A stretch of DNA of 64,000 bases from Pontibacterium sp049599735. Lineage in GTDB: Bacteria > Pseudomonadota > Gammaproteobacteria > Pseudomonadales > Balneatricaceae. The position numbers and the translations under genes are program-made. Position 1 is the stretch's first letter, and every line of letters starts with the position of its first letter. Of this stretch, positions 34,097 to 45,200 are shown one piece after another. The DNA lies in NCBI GenBank assembly GCA_049599735.1, contig JBMYOX010000007.1:1-64000 (forward strand), given 5' to 3'. The notes beneath the pieces were generated by a model. That model had not been told where the DNA came from, ran no database searches, and saw only the letters and a list, made by a program, of their open reading frames with translations.

Positions 34097-34118
34097 AAGG
34101 CCCTTATAACAGGGCCTT
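34097..34118 (-). promoter_or_regulatory. Intercistronic hairpin between soxD and soxX
   Basis: AAGGCCC and GGGCCTT form a 7-bp stem with an 8-base loop. On the minus strand it is followed by TCTTATAAAAATAAT, which is AT-rich without a clean T run. It could partly terminate soxCD transcripts, or act as a processing site. Confidence 0.5.
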
Positions 34119-34130
34119 ATTTACTTATGC

Positions 34131-35156
34131 TTACTGACTAGATTCAACCATGTAAGCGACTGCTTGTTCAACCTGTTTATCACTCAGATCAACTCGACCA
34201 CCTTTTGGTGGCATTACACCTGTATCACCACTAAAGCCGTTGATCGCATGTGACAACATAGTTTCCATGCCCTGTTTAATACGAGGCTGCCACGCCTCTG
34301 CATCACCGACTTTAGGCGAACCCGTCAGGCCAGAACCATGACAAACTTTACAAGCACCTTCATAGGTTGCTTTGCCTGCCAGCGCGGTTTCTGACAAAGT
34401 CACAACCCCATGTTCTGAGGTTTCTCCAGAATCACCACGCAATGTAGATTTACGCGCTTTTTCTTTACTGTGTTCCTGCTCCATCTGCGCTTCATGAGAT
34501 GCCGCAGGTGCATCAGCACCTTCAATGAAATGCCCAACAGGCGTAATACCTGTCAGTGTGCCGGCGATATTCATTGTTTTAGGATCATCGCAGTCTTTCA
34601 TGCAACGGGCATTCTTAACATCAGGACGTGGGTCAACAAAAAATCCATCCCGGTTGGGCATTTCGATTTTTGCCAGATTATCCTGTGTCAGTACAAACTC
34701 TTCATCAACAATCTCATTCAGATAAAGCACATAAGCGGTGATGTTATACACCTGCTCATCTGAAAGTGACCGTGGGGCTGTGAAGGGCATAGCACGGCGA
34801 ATATAATCATAAAGCGTGGACGCATAAGGCCAGTAGGAGCCAACCGTTTTTGTCGGGCGCTCTTCCGTCAGTGTGCCTTCTCCGCCAGCAAGTACCGGCC
34901 AGCGACCTTCACCTTCACCAAAAAGTCCGTGACAGGTTGCACAGAACTGCTCATAAAGGGCTTCACCCTCTTCAACCGTGCCCTGCCCTTTTGGCAAACC
35001 CATGCCATCAGGGCGAATATCGATATCCCAGCCCGCAATTTCCTCTGTACTGGCCGCAGAACCGATACCATAAGTTTCAGCCTGTGCCGTTCCGCTCATT
35101 GCCAGCACAGCACCCAGAGTAGTAACCAACAGACTTTTCTTAAGTGATCTGAACAT
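34131..35156 (-). CDS. soxD: Diheme cytochrome c SoxD
   Basis: The 341-residue product is the cytochrome subunit of sulfane dehydrogenase SoxCD. A Sec signal ends at SGTAQA. Heme sites are FCATCHGLFGEG (Cys72-His76) and CKVCHGSGLTG in the C-terminal third. The N-terminal domain with GSYWPYASTLYDYIRRAMPF matches SoxD. The ATG at 35156 lies inside the end of soxC (17-base overlap), so translation is coupled. The linker between domains is charged and probably disordered. Confidence 0.94.
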   Translation of the reverse strand: MFRSLKKSLLVTTLGAVLAMSGTAQAETYGIGSAASTEEIAGWDIDIRPDGMGLPKGQGTVEEGEALYEQFCATCHGLFGEGEGRWPVLAGGEGTLTEERPTKTVGSYWPYASTLYDYIRRAMPFTAPRSLSDEQVYNITAYVLYLNEIVDEEFVLTQDNLAKIEMPNRDGFFVDPRPDVKNARCMKDCDDPKTMNIAGTLTGITPVGHFIEGADAPAASHEAQMEQEHSKEKARKSTLRGDSGETSEHGVVTLSETALAGKATYEGACKVCHGSGLTGSPKVGDAEAWQPRIKQGMETMLSHAINGFSGDTGVMPPKGGRVDLSDKQVEQAVAYMVESSQ

Positions 35157-36468
35157 TGGTAATGCCTCCGTTGGGTGCCACTTTCCAGGTATGGATGGAG
35201 TTCTTATGATAGATAGAGTTTCCGCCACGCACTTCACGCAACTGTTTCAGCGTAGGCTGCACATAGCCGGTTTCATCAATAGCACGAGACTGCAACAACC
35301 ACGGCTGACCATCCCACTTAGTCACCAGACTAAAGCGGGTCAGTGATTTATCCAGCACCAAACCTTTCAGTTTTGCATTTACCCAGCTCACGCCGCCGTC
35401 AAATGACACATCAACCTGCTTGATCTTACCGCGACCAGACCAGGCAATACCTTCAATCTCAATAAAACCACTTTTGACAATCGGATTTTCAGGACAAGGG
35501 CTGGTAATAACCGAGTTGGTTTCCTGTACAAACGTAAACTTACGTGCGCGCCCGTCTGGCATCAGGTCAGTATACTTGGATGTTTCTTCGCGGTGATACC
35601 AGGGTTTATCACCTACTTCCAGGCGACGTAACCACTTAATTGAGGTATTACCTTCCCAACCCGGATTCAGCAAGCGCAGCGGATAACCCTGCTCAGGACG
35701 CAGGCGCTCACCATTTTGTGCATAAACAACCAGGGTATCGTCCAGTGCTTTTTCCAGCGGGATAGAACGGCTCATATGAGCACCGTCTGCGCCTTCTGCC
35801 AGAATCCATTTACCTTCAGGTTTCACACCTGCTTCTTCAAGCAGTACCCGAAGTGGAACACCCGTCCATTCACAGCAGCTCAGCATACCGTGAGTGAACT
35901 GCAGTGCTTCCATCTGTGCACCTTTCCACTCCATGCCGCCGTTTGCAGGACATTCAATAAATTTAATTTCTGATACCGATGGAAAACGCATCAGGTCTTC
36001 CATCGTGAAGATCAGCGGTCGCTCAACCAGACCGTGAATAATCAGGCGATGCTCTTCCATCGGAATCTGAGGTACACCACCGTGATAGCGCTCAAAGACC
36101 AGGCCATTTGGGGTAATAATGCCTTTCAGATCCTGAAGAGGTGTCATTGAGATTGACGCAATGGAATCTGCGGTCAACCAGGGTACGGTTCGGCGAACAA
36201 CATCTTTTTCAAACTGTGACGGCCGACCATAAGGGTACTCAACCACACCATGGCCCAACTGTTTACCCCAGGCAGGTTCATTCGGCGGTAAGTTAGCAGA
36301 ACCGGCTGCCACCGCATTACCTGCCATCGCTGTCGCTGCAATTCCACCCGTTGCAGCTATCCCCTTACGCAGGAAATCACGACGATCCCTGACGGACAGA
36401 CTTTCGGCTTCAGAAGCCAGTTGTTCCATCAGCTCTCGCGTGCCGGGCCCCTTTATAATATTGGACAT
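35140..36468 (-). CDS. soxC: Sulfane dehydrogenase molybdenum subunit SoxC
   Basis: The 442-residue sulfite-oxidase-type molybdoprotein, together with SoxD, removes six electrons from the SoxY-bound sulfane sulfur. A Tat signal (DRRDFLRKGIAATGGIAATAMAG) is preceded by a 27-residue N-region. The molybdopterin-binding Cys lies in FIECPANGGMEW, and the C-terminal dimerisation domain begins near KFTFVQETNSVITSP. GGAGG precedes the ATG. As the first gene of the operon it implies that thiosulfate is oxidised to sulfate rather than stored as sulfur. Confidence 0.95.
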   Translation of the reverse strand: MSNIIKGPGTRELMEQLASEAESLSVRDRRDFLRKGIAATGGIAATAMAGNAVAAGSANLPPNEPAWGKQLGHGVVEYPYGRPSQFEKDVVRRTVPWLTADSIASISMTPLQDLKGIITPNGLVFERYHGGVPQIPMEEHRLIIHGLVERPLIFTMEDLMRFPSVSEIKFIECPANGGMEWKGAQMEALQFTHGMLSCCEWTGVPLRVLLEEAGVKPEGKWILAEGADGAHMSRSIPLEKALDDTLVVYAQNGERLRPEQGYPLRLLNPGWEGNTSIKWLRRLEVGDKPWYHREETSKYTDLMPDGRARKFTFVQETNSVITSPCPENPIVKSGFIEIEGIAWSGRGKIKQVDVSFDGGVSWVNAKLKGLVLDKSLTRFSLVTKWDGQPWLLQSRAIDETGYVQPTLKQLREVRGGNSIYHKNSIHTWKVAPNGGITNVQIT

Positions 36469-36993
36469 TTAAGCCTCCAAACGCTTAGTACCAAGCAATC
36501 GCTGTATTATTATAGTATTTATGGAATAACGTTATATCATCAAGACATATAGAAATATTCGACCATTGTATAGCGCTTGAGCTAATTCAAACTTCAAGGC
36601 CTTTTTAGGTGCAAATTAAAAGAGTCTTTGATATTCCTCAAGGATATAAGCTTATTACATATAAATAATAGTAACAGCTAATTTAGTATTTGTGCATACC
36701 TTTGTACCAGCATAGGCACAGGAATGCGCAGAGACAAGCATTCCACAATATGAAATTCGGAGCATAGATCGCACCGGGAAGTACAAAATTAAGACTGATT
36801 TATGTGATCATTTCAAAAAGATCCGCCCACGAATGTGCGCGGTTTTAACCCGCTAATATGACCCCAGCGCGGGACACTGAGGCATAACCAGCCCACTTCT
36901 AACACCTTGGCGGCAACCCGCCACCCGGCTGTTAATAACCGTTATATAACGGGGCTCAGCTTTCAAGCCCGACCTCGTGCCAATGCGGGCTTC
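36469..36993. other. Intergenic region upstream of soxC
   Basis: The part near soxC is AT-rich and must contain the sox promoter, but I see no near-consensus -35/-10 pair. No soxR-type regulator gene is adjacent. AAGCCCG (36965-36971) and CGGGCTT (36986-36992) form a hairpin just beyond the enoyl-CoA hydratase stop, without a T run. No convincing ORF or repeat is seen elsewhere. Confidence 0.5.
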
Positions 36994-37773
36994 TTACTGA
37001 TGCACCCAGGTCGGTTTACGTTTATTGATAAAGGCATCTATACCTTCCTGAGCATCAGGAGTCAGCATATTTTCTGTCATCACTTTACTGCAATTGGCAT
37101 AAGCCTCAGAAAGCATCTGCTCACGCTGTTTATAAAAGGCCTGCTTTCCAATTGACAGAGTCTTACGTGATTTACTGGCTATTTTCGCGGCAACCGAAGC
37201 CACATAACTTTCCAGCTCTTCCGCATCAACAGCCCAGTTAACCAGCCCTATTTCACACGCACGCGCGGCACTGATCAAGTCACCCAGAAGTAAAAGCTCC
37301 ATCGCATGCTTAGGCGCGACAGCACGTGTCAGTGCAACCATTGGCGTAGAACAAAACAGACCAATATTAACCCCGGGAGTTGCAAAACGTGCATTATCAG
37401 CCGCTACCGCAAGGTCACAGCTCGCAACCAACTGGCAACCGGCCGCAGTGGCTACACCATGTACCTGGGCAATCACAGGCACTGGTAAATTAACCACTTT
37501 TTGCATCAGGGCTGCACAGGTATCAAACGTCTGCTGGTAATAAGCCTCATGACCCTCACCCAGCATTTGCTTTAAGTCATGCCCTGCACAAAAACCCTTA
37601 CCACCACCACGTATAACCACTACGCGCACAGAAAGGTCATCTGAAATACTATCCAACGCATCAGACAACGTCTGCATCATTTCCATCGAAAGTGCGTTGT
37701 AGGCATCCGGACGATTCAGTGTGAGCGTACAGACACCGTCTGCATCCTGCCGTAGTAACAAATCATTACTCAT
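36994..37773 (-). CDS. Enoyl-CoA hydratase/isomerase family protein
   Basis: The 259-residue crotonase-fold protein has the first oxyanion-hole strand in GKGFCAGHDLKQML and the second in HGVATAAGCQLVASCDLAVA. One of the two catalytic Glu positions of mitochondrial hydratase is replaced (AAGCQLVASCD), a pattern seen in ECHDC3-like proteins. A classical beta-oxidation role is therefore uncertain. GGAGG precedes the ATG. No other fatty-acid genes are nearby. Confidence 0.85.
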   Translation of the reverse strand: MSNDLLLRQDADGVCTLTLNRPDAYNALSMEMMQTLSDALDSISDDLSVRVVVIRGGGKGFCAGHDLKQMLGEGHEAYYQQTFDTCAALMQKVVNLPVPVIAQVHGVATAAGCQLVASCDLAVAADNARFATPGVNIGLFCSTPMVALTRAVAPKHAMELLLLGDLISAARACEIGLVNWAVDAEELESYVASVAAKIASKSRKTLSIGKQAFYKQREQMLSEAYANCSKVMTENMLTPDAQEGIDAFINKRKPTWVHQ

Positions 37774-37998
37774 CGCGTATTCCTCCAGCCTGATTATTTT
37801 TCTGGTAACAGACTAACTGTTTGCCGGGCATTCAGGAATAGTCACTGCCTTATTAAAGGTGCTGCGGCGCAACCCGGTGTATGCGTGAACCGTGAAATAA
37901 AAGACTAACAACAAGCAGCCCTGATTGAAGGCTCTCCCGAGCCGACATGCCGATTTACGATCGGATCGGAAATTGATAATAACTCAAAGAAAACAAAG

Positions 37999-38790
37999 CT
38001 ATTCTTTATTCGACATCACACCAGACTGGTAAAGCATGGCAATAAGCTGTGTTTTATTTCTGGCCTTAAAAATTTTCTTTGCACGGGTAATATGATACGT
38101 AACCCCTTCTTCTGTCAGTGCCAGATGATAAGCAATCATTTTTACCGACATCCCATCCGCCGTCATTTTCAAAACTTGCCTACAAGTTTCAGAAAATATT
38201 GAATGCCTGATATAAGGGTTTGTCTCTCTTTCACCACCCAGTTGCAGTAATTTATGGCAACGCTCTAATAACGGTAATAAAACACCCGATATTCGATGAT
38301 AAATTTCCATAAACTGCTCACGGGGCAATCCGTGATAAAGACCAAAATAATTAAACCAATACTTATCCTGACGCCCGCCAACCGGCACATAGGCACGGGA
38401 ATACACATCATACCTTTCCCAGAACTGGTCAACCTGTGGCGAGGTACTATTACGCTCAGCCTGTACAATTAAAGGCTGAGATGCCCCGGGTAAAACCTGC
38501 CATAAAGGATCAGCTAAAGCGATTTCCTTATAATAACGACTCACCACCTGTTCCGGCATTGATCCCTGAGTATCAACGCCATAACTGCGCTTTGACAGCG
38601 AAAACTGAGACTCAGGGGCACCCAGGCTACGTGGCACTGATGAATAAGTGAAGTAAATAAAATCCAGTTGCTTTAAAATGATTTGCAGCTCAGCAAAAAG
38701 TTTTTCCCAACTGCACTCGCTCACCAGTACATTAGCGCTAGAAGCTACCGATGATGTTCCCTGCCTGAGAATATGCGATTGATCATTCAT
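37999..38790 (-). CDS. LuxR-family regulator without a luxI partner
   Basis: The 263-residue protein has a LuxR-type C-terminal helix-turn-helix (TADGMSVKMIAYHLALTEEGVTYHITRAKKIF) ending in KTQLIAMLY. The N-terminal half resembles autoinducer-binding domains (ALADPLWQVLPG, then FWERYDVYSRAYVPVGG, WFNYFGLYHG), including the DP and Trp/Tyr positions. No acyl-homoserine-lactone synthase gene is in the window, so it is a LuxR 'solo'. Starts at 38799, 38793 (GTG) and 38790 all share one GAGG site. It lies just downstream of the giant propeller gene, same strand. Confidence 0.8.
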   Translation of the reverse strand: MNDQSHILRQGTSSVASSANVLVSECSWEKLFAELQIILKQLDFIYFTYSSVPRSLGAPESQFSLSKRSYGVDTQGSMPEQVVSRYYKEIALADPLWQVLPGASQPLIVQAERNSTSPQVDQFWERYDVYSRAYVPVGGRQDKYWFNYFGLYHGLPREQFMEIYHRISGVLLPLLERCHKLLQLGGERETNPYIRHSIFSETCRQVLKMTADGMSVKMIAYHLALTEEGVTYHITRAKKIFKARNKTQLIAMLYQSGVMSNKE

Positions 38791-38808
38791 CACAGGCATA
38801 CCTCGCAA

Positions 38809-39289
38809 CAGAAAGACCTGGTGCTATATATCTTGAGGATTTCCACCCAACATTCCACTGTTTAAAACTCTCCAATAATAGAATACCAGCTCACCATATA
38901 CCCCGGCGATGCAAACCCGGCTACTAATCTCTGTCAGGTGTTATGCCAGCATTTGCCAAGCAATAATCGCACCATTAACAGGCTATTACCAGGCAATAAA
39001 AACAAATAAAAATTTAATTCATAAAATAATTCTTAACAACATACTTTTCAATATTTCAAATAAAAATCAAATCAAAAAACAAATCCCCCCTTAAACACTG
39101 CGTCTTATTGATATAAAACAAAGAATATAAAACATGGTTTCCAACACCCGTACTCCGGACACTGCAAAAAAGTCCGGGGATTTATCAAAGAACCGGTAAT
39201 CTACAATTCAAAGATGTAATACGGTGATGACATAAGCATTTAGCACCACCGTAACCTTTTATCGCCACCTCAACATCAGGGCTTATCCG
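38809..39289. other. AT-rich intergenic region between the giant gene and the luxR-type gene
   Basis: The region has long A/T tracts around 38990-39130. TCCGGAC (about 39155) and GTCCGGG (about 39171) form a hairpin whose loop contains A6. On the minus strand the T6 is inside the loop, so it is not a standard terminator. I see no ORF with coding character. The luxR promoter should lie near 38830-38900. Confidence 0.45.
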
Positions 39290-42200
39290 TCAGACGTTGT
39301 TCAATTCCTCCAGTTCAGCGGTCCAGCTTCCATCGACATCTCCCAACAAGATACCCACGTAGTCATATGCGGTCTGGCCTTCATTAAATACCACATCCGG
39401 GGCCGGGGCCGGAAACACCTCATTCGAAGCACGAGACGGATCATCAGCAAGCTGCGCCTGCTCAGTCTCTGTCAGTGCAGAAACAAACTGCCAGCCATCC
39501 AGCTGTATCAGACCAACGGCCTGGCGCGCAATCATACTGGCATCTGCAGCACTGATAACTCCGTTCCCATCAACATCTGCTGCCATTTTTTGATATTCAT
39601 TGCTGCCTTCGATCAGACCTACTGCGAGGCGAGCGGCAGTTGAGGCATCAGCAGCGGATACTGCAGCCACATAATCCTCACTTACCGGCGACGGGTGTTC
39701 CATTTCCAGCTCATAGGCCGCCTCGCTATTAAGCCCGCTAAAATTAAAACTCCCGTCTTCTTCTGATACCAGAACAGACACTGGCTCACCATTTTCCCGC
39801 AGAGTAATATCCGTTGCGCTGATTTTCTGTGAATTATCACTCCAGTACGCAATAGAACCCGCAAGATCAAACGTAACAGAGGTATCCGTCATATCCTTCT
39901 GCACATCAATATTCAGCGTATCCCGGATCAGACCACCCTTCCCGTCACTAACTTCGTAGACGAAGCTATCCATACCCACAAAATCCTGCTCAGGGGTATA
40001 AGTAAAGCCCCCCTCTGAGTTAAGTTCCAGAGCACCATGAACGGGGGCACCTCCGTCGGACAACCCATATATCAGGCTGTCACCATCAGCGTCTGTCGCG
40101 GTTAGCTGACCTGTCAGCGTCTCACCTTCGGTGATTTTGCCGCCCTGAGTAATATCCAGGTTAAAGAGCTGACCCCGTATTGCCGACTCACTGGTATCAT
40201 CTCCGGTCTGGCTTCTGTCTTCCCAAAGCACAACGATACGACCACCCGATAACTCTGTCACTACCGGCTCAAGCTGAGCACCGGTTGTTGTGCTGTTAGC
40301 CAGGAATTCTTCACCCGCCTTGCTGCCATCAGACATAAACCGCTGGCCACGTACCGCATAGCTGCTGGTGTCCTCACCAGTAAAGCTGAGGTCCTGCCAG
40401 AACGCGATAAAACTGCCATCGGATAAGGCGGTTACTGACGGGTCTGACTGACTGCCTGAAAGGGTGGTGTTAACCAAAAATTCACCACCTGATTCACTGC
40501 CATCAGCGTTAAATACCTGGCCACGTACTGCGTGGCCATGAGGATCATCATCACTGGTGCTATAGTCTGTCCAGAGCGCCACAAAACCACCATCCGCCAG
40601 TGACGTGACTACCGGGTCATTCTGGAGATAAGTGACTGTATTGTTTACCTGGAAGGCTTCATTGATTTTGCTGCCACCGGCACTAAATAACTGCCCCATT
40701 ATCTCGAATTCGCCCACTGCACCACCGCTTTGACTGTTATCAGCCCAAAGCACCACAAAATTACCATTTGTCAGTGCGGTTACCGCAGGCACAGATTGCT
40801 GATCAGCGGTGATGCTGTTAACCAGTATCTCCCCACCTGTCAGACTGCCATCTGCCGCAAACACCTGAGCACGCACATCGGCAATACCCAGCTCTTCGCC
40901 CACTTCAGACCAGACAGCCACAAAGCCACCATCAGACAGCCCGGCTACCTCAGGCTGACCCTGACCATTTGAAAGACTCTCGTTAACAATAAACTCACCA
41001 TTAACAGGAGTGGCATTCTCGGTAAAGCGCTGAGCAACCACATAGCCACTGGAAGCGTCCGACCACATAGCAATAAAGCCGCCATCTTCAAGCGCGCTCA
41101 CTGCCGGAGCGGACTGGTTACCAGTGGTCGTGGTGTTGACCATAAATTCACTGTCAACCGCGCTGCCATCTGCCGCAAAACGCTGACCACGCACCGCATA
41201 AACACTGGTATCTTCACCGCTCTGACTGTAATCAGACCAAAGTACAACAAATCCCCCACCGGTCAGAGCGGTGACCGCCGCAGAATGCTGATAGCTTTCC
41301 GTGGTACTGTTTACCAGGAATTCAGCACCCGTTTTGGACAGCGTTTCAGTGCGTAAGTACTCTATTTCAGGCGCATCGTTAACAGGATTAACCAACAGAC
41401 TTGCGGTGGTAGCCACGGTGTCAGTGCCATCAGTGACCTGGTAGTTAAACTGCACGTCACCGTTAAAGTCAGCCGTCGGGCTGAAGCTGTAGGTGCCATC
41501 GCCCTGATTGGTTAAAGCCCCCTGAGCAGTATCCGCCAGCGTAAGCCCTGTTACATTCAGCACATCACCGTCAGTATCACGGGCATTGATCAGCAGATCA
41601 GCCGTGCTGAAGGACAGGCTGCTGTCCTCAGCAATCGCAGACAACGTAACAGGTGCGCTGACAACCGGGGCGTCGTTCGCCGGATTAACCAACAGACTTG
41701 CGGTGGTATCCACGGTGTCAGTGCCATCGCTTATCCGGTAGTTAAACTGCACGTCACCGTTAAAATCAGCCGTCGGGCTGAAGCTATAGGTGCCGTCGCC
41801 CTGATCCGTTAAAACACCCCGCGTGGCATCGGCCAGCCTTACCTGTGACACGTTCAGGTTATCGCCGTCTGCATCATGGCTATTGGCCAGCAGATCAGAC
41901 GCACTAAAGAACGCCGTACTCTCCTCAGTAATCGCAGACAACGTAACAGGTGCGCTGACAACCGGGGCGTCATTAATCGGATTAACCAACAGACTTGCGG
42001 TGGTAGCCACGGTGTCAGTGCCATCAGTGACCTGGTAGTTAAACTGCACGTCACCGTTAAAGTCAGCCGTCGGGCTGAAGCTGTAGGTGCCATCGCCCTG
42101 ATTGGTTAAAGCCCCCTGAGCAGTATCCGCCAGCGTAAGCCCTGTTACATTCAGCACATCACCGTCAGTATCACGGGCATTGATCAGCAGATCAGCCGTG

Positions 42201-45200
42201 CTGAAGGACAGGCTGCTGTCCTCAGCAATCGCAGACAACGTAACAGGTGCGCTGACAACCGGGGCGTCATTAACCGAGCTTATGATCAGAGGAAGAGAGC
42301 CCTGAACAACACCCTGTCCGTCGCTCACCGTATAACTAAAACTGTCGCTGCCAAAATAGTTCGCCGCCGGGGTATAAGTAAAACTGCCATCTGTATTTAA
42401 GACCAAAGTCCCATGGGCCGGTTCGCCCCCTGCTACCAGAGAATAGGTCAGGCTGTCATCATCAGCGTCTGTAGCAGTCAACTGACCTGCAAGCACTCCG
42501 TCTTCAAAGGTTATCAGTCCCTCAGTCACTTCCGTTTCAAAAAGCTGAGCGCGAATTGCAGAAGCACCCTGATCAGCATCTTTCCAAAACGCAACCAAAC
42601 CACCATCATTCAGGGCAGCCACGGCTGGCAGAAGCTGGTTGCCGGTGGTTGTGCTGTTGATAAGAAGTTCCGGCCCGTTCAGACTGCCATCGGCCGAAAA
42701 CCGCTGACCACGTACTGCATAACCACTGACATCCTCTCCGCTTTGACTATTATCATGCCAGAGTGTCATAAAACCACCATCTGTCAGGGCTGTTACCGAC
42801 GGCCCTGACTGGTTACCAGCAGTGGTTGTATTCACCTGAAATTCATTGTTTATTTTTGCACCATCAGCACTGAACAACTGCCCGCGCACCACAAGACCGC
42901 TTCCGTCATCGCCATCAGCCTTGTGATTATTATCCCGCCAGGTCACCACGAAGCCATCGTCCGCCAGGGTGGTTACAACCAGATCTGAGTGACTAACCCC
43001 GGCAGCAATGCTGCTTACCAGAAACTCCTCTCCCAGGCGGCTACCGTCTGCCTCATACAACTGGCCACGTACCGCAGTCATCATGGAAGTGCTATCACCG
43101 GGACTCCAGTCCCACCAAACTGCTACAAAACCACCTCCGGACAACGAATCAACAGAGGGCTGAGCCTGGTGGCTATAAATGGTACTGTTCACCAGGAACT
43201 CAGTCCCGGACGGGCTACCGTCCGCTGCAAAACGCTGACCACGTACGGCATCATATGAGGTATCTTCGCCACTTTGACTCGTATCACGCCAAAGAGCGAC
43301 AAAACCACCATCAGATAAGCCGGTTACAGCAGGTTCATACTGGAAGTTACTGGTTGTACTGTTAATCAGAAATTCTTCACCTGAGCGAGTGGCATCCGCC
43401 GTAAACCGCTGACCCCGCACAGCCGCGCCGCTGCTATCCCCGTTACTCTCGCTGTCATCCTGCCAAACTGCGACAAACCCGCCATCAGATAAAGCCGAGA
43501 TCGCGGGATCCTGCTGACTATTAACCGTGGTACTGTTTACCAAAAACTCTTCACCCGATAAGCTGCCATCAGCCATAAACAACTGACCACGAATCGAATA
43601 ACCACTGTTATCATCGCTTGTATTTTTATAATCCATCCAGATGGAAACAAAGCTGCCATCTGCCAGGGCTGTTACCTGAGGGTGAGCCAACCACTCTCCC
43701 CTTAAATTACTGCTTACCAGCAACTCGTCGCCCGTTTTAAAAAATGCCTCCGTCTGAAGGGGCTGTATTTCAGGCGCATCGTTAACCGGATTAACCAACA
43801 GACTTACGGTGCTATCAACGGTGTCAGTGCCGTCAGTGACCTGGTAGTTAAACTGCACTTCACCGTTAAAGTCAGCCGCCGGGCTGAAGCTGTAGGTGCC
43901 GTCGCCCTGATTGGTTAAAACCCCCTGATCAGTATCCGCCAGCGTAAGCCCTGTTACACTAAGCACATCACCGTCTGCATCACTGGCATTGACTAACAAA
44001 TCAGCCGTACTGAAGGACAGGCTGCTGTCCTCATCAATGGCAGGCAAAGTCACAGGGGCACTGATTTGTGGTACTTCGTTATCAATATTGACGGTGATAT
44101 AAAGCGTGTTTTGAATTACACCATTGCCGCTTTCACGCACTTCGTAGGTAAAGCTGTCAACGCCGTTGTAGTCCGGATCAGGGGTATAGGTAAAACCACC
44201 CTCTGCATTGAGCTCCAGGGTACCGTTCTCAGGCTGGCCATCGGCACTTAGTTGGTAGATCAGGCTGTCACTGCGGGCACCCGTATCGTTGAGGTGACCA
44301 GTCAGTACGCTGTTTTCGGTGGTTTCCAGGGCGTTTGCTGCGACAAAGAGCTGCCCGCGAACGGCCAGGCCTTCTGTATCGCCGCCACTGGCACTGCTGT
44401 CTTCCCAAAGCGCAAGTACACGGCCGTCATTCAGCGCTGACAGAACGGGGGTCTGCTGGTCATCGCTGGTTGTGGTGCTCAGGATAAATTCGCCACCGGT
44501 TTTAGTGCCGTCTGTATCAAAAGCCTGTGCACGCACTAATTTGCCTTGTCCGCCAATACCGGCCGCATTCAGATCCATCCAGGCAACCACAAAACCACCG
44601 CCAGGCTGTGCTACAACTGAGGGGGTAAACTGGAAGCTGGCAGTGGTGCTGTTGACCAGCAGTTCTTCACCCACTTTTATGCCTTGCGCATCGAACTGCT
44701 GACCGCGTATTGCCGTGCCCTCTGTATCACCGCCGGTAGCACTCCAGTCTTCCCAGACAGCAATAAAGCCACCGGTATCGAGTGCTGCAACGGTGGGTTC
44801 GGACTGATAACCGGCAGTACTGGTATTGATCTGAAGCTCAGCGCCCGATTTGTTGCCCATGCTATCAAACAGCTGACCGCGTACGGCGCTGCTATCCTGA
44901 TCCGGACCTGTCAGGCTGTAATCCTGCCACAAGGCGACAAAACTACCGTTTGCCAGCGCAGTGATCGCGGGACCTTCCTGGTTACCGGCGCTCAGGTTGC
45001 TGATGATAAATTCGTCACCGGTTTTACTGCCATCAGCCGCGAAGCGCTGACCCATAACATTTGTACCCAGGGTAGCGTTCTCACTCCAGTCCATCCACAG
45101 GGCGACAAAGCCACCATCGGCCTGCGCGGTGACGGTGGCGGTGCTCTGGTAGCCGGCTGTAGTGGTATTTACCAGGAATTCGCTACCCTGCCGGGTGCCG

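Noticed and set aside
36965..36992. Hairpin after the enoyl-CoA hydratase gene as an intrinsic terminator
   Set aside because: The stem is followed by GAAAGC on the minus strand and not by a T run, so it is mentioned only within the intergenic description.
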